Virus record (IMG/VR): IMGVR_UViG_3300025108_000093
Location: 1 to 47,357 of that record
DNA from: a virus
Length of the DNA: 47,357 nt
Direction: 5' to 3' (one strand)
In this document: positions 34,791-39,602 of the stretch, one piece after another
Numbering within the stretch: the stretch's first letter is position 1
How the letters are laid out: every line of letters starts with the position of its first letter
The notes under the pieces: model-generated
What the model saw: the letters and a program-made list of their open reading frames with translations, nothing else
Databases searched by the model: none
Told to the model about the DNA's origin: nothing
Made by a program: the position numbers and the translations under genes

Positions 34791-35144
34791 TTATTTTTCC
34801 TTTTTAGGATTGATTACTTCATCCCAAACCCAACATCTAAATTGTGACTTGTTGTATGGAAATTGTAAATTATTTTGACATTCGTCTTGGAAATCCCATA
34901 ATAGCAATTGCATTTGTTCTACATTTTTGTTTAGCCATTCTGAAACTGCTTTCTTTATTGCTTGACTGCATTCTAATTCGTGTTTGTTTTTGATTAGTAA
35001 TTTTGGCATCTTATTTCTCCTTATTTTTGTATGAGTTTTAGTTTGTTGGTATTTATCGCTATCAGGCTCTAGACATTCTTCATATTCACCATCTAGAGCC
35101 CTTTGTTCTTGTATTTCTATGTACATATCTCCTGATTTACTCAT
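34791..35144 (-). CDS. unknown protein with internal start, 117 aa
   Basis: ATG 35144 (MSKSGDMYIEI) has AAGGAG at good spacing. Inside, AAGGAG again precedes ATG 35009 (MPKLLIKNK), in the same frame, so a 72-aa shorter product is also likely. The two parts look like separate small proteins joined without a stop. The second part has several Trp and Cys. No family is recognised. Confidence 0.5.
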   Translation of the reverse strand: MSKSGDMYIEIQEQRALDGEYEECLEPDSDKYQQTKTHTKIRRNKMPKLLIKNKHELECSQAIKKAVSEWLNKNVEQMQLLLWDFQDECQNNLQFPYNKSQFRCWVWDEVINPKKEK

Positions 35145-35271
35145 CGTAATACTCCTTATCATCCATTAGTTTTAGTTGCCATGGACTCAATATGTACGCA
35201 AGATATGTAAAAAGTGTTATAGATAAAACCACAAATATCGTTATTATTATGGTTGCTATTGCTATTTCCAT
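35137..35271 (-). CDS. small single-pass membrane protein, 44 aa
   Basis: ATG 35271 follows GGAG by seven bases. Residues 2-29 are hydrophobic (EIAIATIIITIFVVLSITLF), then an acidic tail. The stop overlaps the next start. It comes right after a strong terminator, so it is the first gene of the following transcript. No family is recognised. Confidence 0.6.
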   Translation of the reverse strand: MEIAIATIIITIFVVLSITLFTYLAYILSPWQLKLMDDKEYYDE

Positions 35272-35282
35272 TATTGTTCTCC

Positions 35283-35321
35283 AAAAAAAATGTGTGATTC
35301 ATTTATAGTCTGAATCACACA
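35283..35321 (-). terminator. intrinsic terminator after SSB gene
   Basis: On the minus strand TGTGTGATTC pairs with GAATCACACA (plus coordinates 35312-35321 and 35291-35300), a perfect 10-bp stem with an 11-base loop, followed by eight T. It lies 16 bases after the SSB stop and separates the first early genes from the long leftward block. Confidence 0.9.
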
Positions 35322-35336
35322 AAAAGACTTTATTAC

Positions 35337-35762
35337 TTAAAACGGAATTTCTTCCTCAAGTTCATCATCAAAACTTTCGTCTTTAATGAAAACAACTTTT
35401 CCATTTGGCTGTGCAGGTGGAATATCATCTTGCACTTTATTAAAGTTATCTAATTGACGAACAAATGTAGTGATAATTTCAGTAACATATCTAGTTATCT
35501 CTTCTTTATCGACATAATTTCTATGCTCTAATTTACCAGTTAAAGAAACTTGAGTTCCTTTCTTAACGTATTTCATTACGTTTTCTACATTCTTACCTCT
35601 CAATACAACTTGATGCCATTGAGTTTTAGTTTGTCTCTTACCATCTTTATCTGTCCACACATCGTCTGTAGCGATAGATAATGTTGCTTGTCTATTACCG
35701 TCTGGAAATGTATGGTCTACTGGGTCTCTGCCTAAACGACCTAAAATGTTTACTTGATTCAT
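35337..35762 (-). CDS. ssb: single-stranded DNA-binding protein (bacterial SSB type)
   Basis: This 141-aa protein begins MNQVNILGRLGRDPVDH and has TQWHQVVLRGKNVENVMKYVKKGTQV, the classic OB-fold SSB core of about 110 residues. A short tail ends in DDELEEEIPF, the acidic-IPF partner-binding end. AGGAG precedes the ATG. A hairpin of the 35857 type lies 95 bases upstream. It coats single-stranded DNA and may recruit host replication proteins. It is a different family from the SSB at 23506. Confidence 0.93.
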   Translation of the reverse strand: MNQVNILGRLGRDPVDHTFPDGNRQATLSIATDDVWTDKDGKRQTKTQWHQVVLRGKNVENVMKYVKKGTQVSLTGKLEHRNYVDKEEITRYVTEIITTFVRQLDNFNKVQDDIPPAQPNGKVVFIKDESFDDELEEEIPF

Positions 35763-36113
35763 AATAGTACTCCTATATTGTTATAATTATCTAGATACAA
35801 ACCTATGCACTAGTGTTTAAATAGTTTAATTTCATATTCAGGAACAGAACTACCAAGAACCTACAAGACCGCTCTTTGTCGGCGTAGGTTCAAAGATTCA
35901 AATTAGATGAGGTTTGTGTTATCCACTCTTATGACTAAATACTTAGAATAGTTTATCCCAAACCCCAAAACCATAAACTAAACGTTATTTAGAAAGTAGC
36001 TTTTTTCTCTTAACCAATAGCAAGTTCTACATCTTACTATTAATCCGTGGTTGTATATCGAACCACTACCCCTTTCATTTAATTTCAACGGGGCTAGATT
36101 GAAATTCATTTAT
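35763..36113. other. 350-bp non-coding leader region upstream of SSB
   Basis: No gene is seen. It holds the covariant hairpin at 35857-35891, GTGGTT with AACCAC around 36050-36070, and AATTTCAA with TTGAAATT around 36080-36105. It then runs into the 36114 repeat. It likely contains control sites or leader RNA for the SSB gene. Confidence 0.6.
35857..35891. repeat. covariant hairpin family, copy 1
   Basis: GAACCTAC (35857-35864) pairs with GTAGGTTC (35884-35891) around a 19-base loop containing CGCTCTTTGTCGGC. The loop and the left flank GAACTACCAAGAA are shared with 37190-37226, while the stem bases change on both sides. It lies 95 bases upstream of the SSB start. Confidence 0.75.
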
Positions 36114-36168
36114 AAAGCAAATGATAAAGGCTACTCTATGAGGAACGAATAGCCTTGACTTTTACTTT
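36114..36168. repeat. gene-end repeat, copy 1
   Basis: About 55 bases nearly identical to 36472-36527 and 36734-36788. It can fold: AAAGGCTA with TAGCCTT inside AAAG(T/C)AAA with TTTACTTT. It contains the TAA stop of the leftward gene 36162-36452 and forms its 3' end. Confidence 0.85.
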
Positions 36169-36452
36169 ACATACCATAAGGTACGTTTTAGTTCTTCTCG
36201 ATTACCAGTGAAGTCTGGACTGTAGTCATCAAAATGTCTATATTGGACGGCAACAAATGTACCACCAATATCTTCAATAGCAATATCGAAGAATTCAAGC
36301 AAGTCATCTTCAATACTCTTAAGCATACCAGTATTTTTAGATTGGTATGCTTTAGACCAGTCATCAATAATGAATACTTGACCATTTATTGATGAATGGT
36401 ATGAACACTCATCTTTCGGTGAATCAATAACATTTGAGCAAGTTAAGAACAT
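36162..36452 (-). CDS. unknown early protein, 96 aa
   Basis: An acidic, soluble protein (DDWSKAY, EDDLLEFFDIAIEDIGG). AGGAG precedes the ATG. It is one of four first-transcribed leftward genes that each end in the same hairpin repeat. No family is recognised; early expression suggests host takeover. Confidence 0.65.
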   Translation of the reverse strand: MFLTCSNVIDSPKDECSYHSSINGQVFIIDDWSKAYQSKNTGMLKSIEDDLLEFFDIAIEDIGGTFVAVQYRHFDDYSPDFTGNREELKRTLWYVK

Positions 36453-36471
36453 ATATTTCTCCTATATTGTT

Positions 36472-36527
36472 AAAGTAAACGATAAAGGCTACTCTATGAG
36501 GAACGAATAGCCTTGACTTTTACTTTA
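36472..36527. repeat. gene-end repeat, copy 2
   Basis: Identical to copy 3 over about 57 bases. It includes the TAA stop of gene 36525-36716 and folds as described for copy 1. It stands between that gene and the ribosome site of gene 36162-36452. Confidence 0.85.
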
Positions 36528-36716
36528 TGCTTTAACTAATTTGTAGACTTGACCGTTATTTTTATTATCATTGATAAAGCCTACTGCGTCTATGTAGCAC
36601 ATAAATAACTTTCTATCATTAATTGGATGCATAACAAACTTATCCTTTGTAGAATTGAAGATTGTATAGAATCCGTCTTTTTGCCAATTTTCGATATCAT
36701 AACCTAATGTATTCAT
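36525..36716 (-). CDS. unknown early protein, 63 aa
   Basis: A small basic/aromatic protein (ENWQKDGFYTIFNSTKDKF). GGAGG precedes the ATG. It sits between two copies of the gene-end repeat, like a cassette. No family is recognised. Confidence 0.65.
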   Translation of the reverse strand: MNTLGYDIENWQKDGFYTIFNSTKDKFVMHPINDRKLFMCYIDAVGFINDNKNNGQVYKLVKA

Positions 36717-36733
36717 AATGCACCTCCGTGCTT

Positions 36734-36788
36734 AAAGTAAACGATAAAGGCTACTCTATGAGGAACGAATAGCCTTGACTTTTACTTT
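36734..36788. repeat. gene-end repeat, copy 3
   Basis: Identical to copy 2. The repeat supplies the TAA stop of gene 36787-37059. Only 17 bases with GGAGG separate it from the next start. Confidence 0.85.
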
Positions 36789-37059
36789 AAAACTTACAAT
36801 CCCATTTCTTACCATCATGGCACCAGAATGACGCTACCTGATTTTCAATGTCTTCATATGAAACCAAAACATGAAATGTATAACAACATCTAGCCCAATC
36901 ATCTCCATAAAATGGTAGATTGGCTGTTACTTTAATTCCTTCATCAGGATTTTCTAGAGTAAACTCATAGTCCTGATTTACAAGATTAAAAGTTACACTT
37001 GAGTCAAATACATCTGGTCTAGTGTCTAGAATATGATGAAAGAATTGTTTAGTGGACAA
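36787..37059 (-). CDS. unknown early protein, 90 aa, TTG start
   Basis: The TTG at 37059 has AAGGAG four bases before it. The product is strand-rich (VTFNLVNQDYEFTL) with two Cys and a Trp-rich end. The same frame is open upstream with protein-like sequence (SDELQEQLQNAFVRSG) but lacks a normal start there, so the N-terminus is uncertain. No family is recognised. Confidence 0.6.
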   Translation of the reverse strand: MSTKQFFHHILDTRPDVFDSSVTFNLVNQDYEFTLENPDEGIKVTANLPFYGDDWARCCYTFHVLVSYEDIENQVASFWCHDGKKWDCKF

Positions 37060-37189
37060 GCCACTCCTTACAAAAGCATTTTGTAACTGCTCTTGTAGTT
37101 CGTCTGATTTATTATTTCGCGAGACGCACCTCCTATTTATTATTTAAAACATTTTTTACCTCCTATTTATTAACAAAAAGAACTACTAA

Positions 37190-37226
37190 GAAAACACAAA
37201 GAAACGCTCTTTTTCGGCGTGTTTTC
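37190..37226. repeat. covariant hairpin family, copy 2
   Basis: GAAAACAC (37190-37197) pairs with GTGTTTTC (37219-37226). The loop holds CGCTCTTTTTCGGC. Compared with copy 1, three adjacent base pairs change on both strands, so pairing is kept. It lies 131 bases upstream of the start at 37059. Confidence 0.75.
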
Positions 37227-37267
37227 AAGTTAACCCTCAAATCGCCTACAGCCTTACTCGCACTAAG

Positions 37268-37299
37268 TAAATTCCTATGTTGCCCTTATAGAGAGAATA
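37268..37299 (+). promoter_or_regulatory. T7-like phage promoter candidate, copy 1
   Basis: A 32-bp sequence identical to 37657-37688; its core 37274-37293 also occurs inverted at 24139-24158. It contains CCTTATAGAGAGA, close to the T7 CACTATAGGGAGA layout, and points rightward to the late genes. Promoter function is inferred. Confidence 0.5.
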
Positions 37300-37353
37300 T
37301 TTTTAGGGCTAAAATGAGAATGAGATGGGCACATTTTCTAGCTTATATATGCC

Positions 37354-37365
37354 CTCTATATAGAA
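37354..37365. repeat. 12-bp shared element CTCTATATAGAA
   Basis: Identical to 24079-24090. On the minus strand it reads TTCTATATAGAGGG with the following bases, itself promoter-like and pointing to the early leftward genes. Confidence 0.4.
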
Positions 37366-37373
37366 TCTATTAT

Positions 37374-37464
37374 TAACTAAATAGACTTGTGCAATCACCC
37401 ACCTATTATCTCAATAGGAAACATTAGAGGGAAAGCATAGAAGTCTATGCAGTCTATTTAGTTA
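37374..37464. ncRNA. three-way-junction structured element
   Basis: A perfect 13-bp outer stem, TAACTAAATAGAC (37374-37386) with GTCTATTTAGTTA (37452-37464), encloses two perfect hairpins: CCTATT/AATAGG (37402/37413, 5-base loop) and GCATAG/CTATGC (37435/37445, 4-base loop). The strand of any RNA is not known; it could act as DNA cruciform. Confidence 0.5.
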
Positions 37465-37530
37465 CTAATAGGTTCTAGAAGCATATCTTGTTAGGATATG
37501 ATTCCAAGATACTGCTAAGTATCTTGAAGA

Positions 37531-37552
37531 ACTCTGAGTATACTCTGAGTAT
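37531..37552. repeat. tandem 11-bp repeat
   Basis: ACTCTGAGTAT occurs twice without gap, and a degenerate third copy (ACTTTAGGTGT) follows. Short tandem repeats next to hairpins are common at replication initiator or regulator binding sites. Confidence 0.6.
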
Positions 37553-37614
37553 ACTTTAGGTGTACTCTGGGTTACAAATACACCTGATATATGTATCGGT
37601 GTCTTAAGAGAATC

Positions 37615-37658
37615 TATAGAGAGTACAGGTGGGATACTACCTGTATATTCTCTCTATA
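37615..37658. repeat. long two-part hairpin containing TATAGAGAG
   Basis: TATAGAGAG (37615-37623) pairs with CTCTCTATA (37650-37658), and TACAGGT (37624-37630) with ACCTGTA (37639-37645), leaving an 8-base loop and a 4-base bulge. The outer arm carries the same TATAGAGAG seen in the promoter-like elements. Confidence 0.7.
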
Positions 37659-37659
37659 A
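37646..37659 (-). promoter_or_regulatory. leftward TTATAGAGAGAATA element
   Basis: The minus strand reads TTATAGAGAGAATA, exactly the 14 bases at 37675-37688 on the plus strand. The two copies are back to back with 15 bases between, a layout expected for divergent promoters. The leftward side faces gene 36787-37059. Confidence 0.4.
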
Positions 37660-37688
37660 ATTCCTATGTTGCCCTTATAGAGAGAATA
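37657..37688 (+). promoter_or_regulatory. T7-like phage promoter candidate, copy 2
   Basis: Second exact copy of the 32-bp element, 389 bp from the first and in the same direction. It is the last candidate before the late genes. Transcripts from it would run antisense through gene 37907-38131 and then into Hsp20 and terminase. Confidence 0.5.
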
Positions 37689-37858
37689 AGTACTCTGAGA
37701 GCTCCAAGGATACACCTAAAAGAGCTTAAAAGAATAAACCAATACTACACCCAGGGTGTGAGAGAAGACAACACGTTGGCTTGCTCGAACCCTAGAAAGA
37801 CCATCAGGGCTTTTTAGGCAAACCGAAGACAACGCAAGTGTCTAAGGTTTGTATTAAA

Positions 37859-37908
37859 AAAGTAAATGATAAAGGCTACTCGAACAGAATAGCCTTGACT
37901 TTTACTCT
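37859..37908. repeat. gene-end repeat, copy 4 (divergent)
   Basis: It keeps the outer AAAGTAAA and the stem AAAGGCTA/TAGCCTT of copies 1-3, but has a shorter, different loop (CTCGAACAGAA) and TTTACTCT at the end. It overlaps the stop of gene 37907-38131. Conserved stem with altered loop supports selection on the fold. Confidence 0.8.
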
Positions 37909-38131
37909 AACAGAACTGACAAGTAAGATGAATATCATATTGTCTTTCAAGTTTACGTTGAACGTCTTCTAGTTCATAGTATGCTCGATGCTTATCCGAT
38001 TCAGGATAGTTATCATCATCTTGAATGAATAGTACGAGGTCAGTCCAGTATTGAAGTAATGCCTCAAGTTTTTCATTGTCTCGATGGATGTCATCAACAA
38101 TATGCTGTTGTGTTACTTTTGGGTCTTCCAT
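37907..38131 (-). CDS. unknown early protein, 74 aa
   Basis: ATG 38131 (MEDPKVTQQHI), preceded by AGGAG, is preferred over the longer frame to 38242. The product is acidic and helical with His, and ends in CQFC. It is the first leftward gene from the divergent control region, so likely the earliest made. No family is recognised. Confidence 0.65.
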   Translation of the reverse strand: MEDPKVTQQHIVDDIHRDNEKLEALLQYWTDLVLFIQDDDNYPESDKHRAYYELEDVQRKLERQYDIHLTCQFC

Positions 38132-38167
38132 GATAGTACTCCTGTTGTAGTTATAAAGAATCACATA

Positions 38168-38200
38168 GGGCACACAAGTGTTCTTTACGGCGTGTGACCC
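38168..38200. repeat. covariant hairpin family, copy 3
   Basis: GGG plus CACAC (38168-38175) pairs with GTGTG plus CCC (38192-38200), with a single A bulge. The loop has TTCTTTACGGC, matching the CTCTTTnnCGGC of copies 1 and 2. It lies 37 bases upstream of the start at 38131. Confidence 0.65.
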
Positions 38201-38301
38201 AGGCTCTACCAGTATTAAGGGGGGTCTCCAACATATTTCCACCCCATGCTTATATATGATAACCCATAAACGATAACCTTATATATTTCACAGATTCAGG
38301 A

Positions 38302-38307
38302 TATAAT
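38302..38307 (+). promoter_or_regulatory. possible host-type -10 box TATAAT
   Basis: An exact TATAAT lies in AT-rich sequence about 95 bases before the Hsp20 start. A 17-base spacing upstream gives only TTATAT as -35, so it would be a weak sigma70-type promoter. It would feed the late operon through the leader hairpin at 38348. Confidence 0.35.
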
Positions 38308-38347
38308 AAACATGGAATGCTTTTTTTACTAGGGTGTTCCAACAACC

Positions 38348-38378
38348 GAGGTTGCTCAATTAAGAGAACCTCATTTTT
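38348..38378 (+). terminator. leader hairpin with T tract upstream of Hsp20
   Basis: GAGGTT then CTC pairs with GAG then AACCTC (a bulged G, AATTAA loop), followed by ATTTTT. This looks like an intrinsic terminator or attenuator in the 5' leader, 25 bases before the Hsp20 start codon region. Confidence 0.55.
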
Positions 38379-38402
38379 AATAACTCGCTTAATAATAGGA
38401 GA

Positions 38403-38819
38403 ATGAGTATGCAAGACTTAACAATGTTTGACCCGTTTAAAAATTTAACTGTAGGATTCGATGATGTATTTGAACAACTATCTGATCTTACACGTTTTGA
38501 AGTACCAAAATATCCACCGTACAATATAAGAAAAACAGAAGGAAATAAATATCAACTTGAGATGGCATTAGCTGGTTTCAATAAAGTTGACTTAGATGTG
38601 GAAGTTAAAGACAACACTCTAAAAATTTCTGGAAATAATTCTGATGAAGAGGAAGGTGGTTTTGTTTATAAAGGTATAGCACAGAGAGCATTCACAAGAC
38701 AATGGGCTTTAGCTGATTACCTTAAAGTATTTAACGCCAAGTTCAAGGATGGAGTTCTTACCATAGATATGGAGCTAGACCAGCCTGAAAGTAAAGTAAA
38801 AAAAGTAAAGATTAAATAA
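38403..38819 (+). CDS. small heat-shock protein, Hsp20 family
   Basis: This 138-aa protein has an alpha-crystallin domain at about residues 40-130: YQLEMALAGFNKVDLDVEVK, then LKISGN, then FNAKFKDGVLTIDM. This is the diagnostic A-x-F-x-x-G-V-L-x-I block near the end. The C-terminal VKKVKIK lacks a clear IxI motif. AGGAG precedes the ATG. These chaperones hold unfolding proteins; as first gene of the late operon it may assist capsid or internal protein folding. Confidence 0.92.
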   Translation: MSMQDLTMFDPFKNLTVGFDDVFEQLSDLTRFEVPKYPPYNIRKTEGNKYQLEMALAGFNKVDLDVEVKDNTLKISGNNSDEEEGGFVYKGIAQRAFTRQWALADYLKVFNAKFKDGVLTIDMELDQPESKVKKVKIK

Positions 38820-38821
38820 GT

Positions 38822-38875
38822 ATGTTTGCTATATTACTTGCTGTAGCTTTACTTATTGTGGTGTTAATTAGATAA
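38822..38875 (+). CDS. 17-aa hydrophobic peptide
   Basis: ATG 38822 opens MFAILLAVALLIVVLIR, a single short membrane-like segment ending in Arg, two bases after the Hsp20 stop. There is no good ribosome site, so translation would rely on coupling. It may be a real tiny membrane peptide or chance. Confidence 0.3.
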   Translation: MFAILLAVALLIVVLIR

Positions 38876-38881
38876 AATAAT

Positions 38882-38908
38882 AACCCCCTTTAATCGGGGG
38901 GTTGTTTT
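38882..38908 (+). terminator. terminator-like hairpin after Hsp20
   Basis: AACCCCC (38882-38888) pairs with GGGGGTT (38897-38903) around a short loop, followed by GTTTT. It is a strong stem with a short T tract, so it may give partial termination between Hsp20 and the packaging genes. Confidence 0.7.
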
Positions 38909-38935
38909 ACATCTAAGCAATAAAGGGAGTTGTAT

Positions 38936-39112
38936 ATGTTAAATCTAGAAGAAATTTCAGATGATGAATACAAGGAAATGTATATTGCAAGTTTAATGTT
39001 GTTATCGAAAGATTCTTCATTAGAAACAGCACATGCATCTGTAATGGCATTACTAGAATATACCGAAATTGAATTTCTCCTAGAAGAGACTAAAAGCAAA
39101 TATAAAAATTAA
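38936..39112 (+). CDS. unknown small acidic protein, 58 aa
   Basis: ATG 38936, behind AAAGGGAG, is preferred to a TTG six bases earlier. The protein is helical and acidic (LEEISDDEYKEMYIASLML). It precedes the terminase genes. No family is recognised. Confidence 0.6.
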   Translation: MLNLEEISDDEYKEMYIASLMLLSKDSSLETAHASVMALLEYTEIEFLLEETKSKYKN

Positions 39113-39177
39113 ACCTATGCCTATACATAAAACTACTTGGTGGGAAATGGATGAATTTATCAACAGAGGAAAGATTG

Positions 39178-39591
39178 ATGGCAAAACAAAAATTCGGAAG
39201 GGAAAAAACAAAAGCAGAAAAAGCGGCTTTAGAGAATTTAATGGAAAAAGGAAAGGAACATAGATTTAAGCCAGGGGTGTCGGGGAATCCAAACGGCAGG
39301 CCTTTAGGTTCAAAAAACAAAATTAAAAATACAGGAGCAACTGTTGCAGAAGCATTTGCTGAATTAAATGATCGATTAATGAGCAATGGAGAGATGTTAG
39401 CAGCTATTGCAGAAAAAGCATTAAGAGAAGATACTATGACTGGTTTAAAAATTGCTTTAGAATGTGTCAAAGAGGCAAACAAATATATCGAGCCTACGAT
39501 GGATGCAAAAGAAAATAATAAAGTTAAGCCTGTAGAAGATATTAGCACAAACGAAATTAAAGAAAGATTATTTAAAATTGTTAATGGGTAA
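39178..39591 (+). CDS. terminase small subunit
   Basis: ATG 39178 (MAKQKFGRE), behind GAGGAAAG, is chosen over ATG 39151; this gives 137 aa. It has FKPGVSGNPNGRPLGSKNK near residues 29-47, the DUF5681 motif common in small terminase-like proteins, then helical sequence for DNA recognition and assembly. It lies just before the large subunit. Confidence 0.7.
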   Translation: MAKQKFGREKTKAEKAALENLMEKGKEHRFKPGVSGNPNGRPLGSKNKIKNTGATVAEAFAELNDRLMSNGEMLAAIAEKALREDTMTGLKIALECVKEANKYIEPTMDAKENNKVKPVEDISTNEIKERLFKIVNG

Positions 39592-39602
39592 GGAGGTGAT
39601 AA

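Larger units (their letters stand above)
37060..37906. other. 850-bp non-coding region dense in repeats and hairpins
   Basis: No convincing gene is seen. Contents in order: two copies of ACCTCCTATTTATTA (37128, 37158), a family hairpin (37190), promoter-like element (37268), three-way-junction fold (37374-37464), CATATC/GATATG (37482/37495), CAAGATAC/GTATCTTG (37505/37519), tandem ACTCTGAGTAT twice (37531-37552), ACACC/GGTGT (37580/37598), a long hairpin (37615-37658), a second promoter-like element (37657) and CAAACC/GGTTTG (37819/37846). Candidate origin, polymerase entry site or structured RNA. Confidence 0.75.

Noticed and set aside
37740-37800. TTCGAGC on the minus strand as a possible tRNA T-loop
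   Set aside because: The flanking 5-base stems do not pair and no acceptor or anticodon arm could be drawn.
37629-37817. 62-aa plus-strand frame in the non-coding region
   Set aside because: It begins at a GTG inside a hairpin loop, has no ribosome site, and crosses the promoter-like repeat; the repeats explain the sequence better.
36114-37908. Repeats as a CRISPR array
   Set aside because: There are only four copies at irregular distances of 260-1100 bases with genes between them, and no cas genes; they are gene-end repeats.
39117-39263. 48-aa frame MPIHKTTWWEMDEF... overlapping the small terminase start
   Set aside because: It has no ribosome site and becomes a lysine-rich out-of-frame reading of the terminase gene; possibly a remnant, not supported as a gene.
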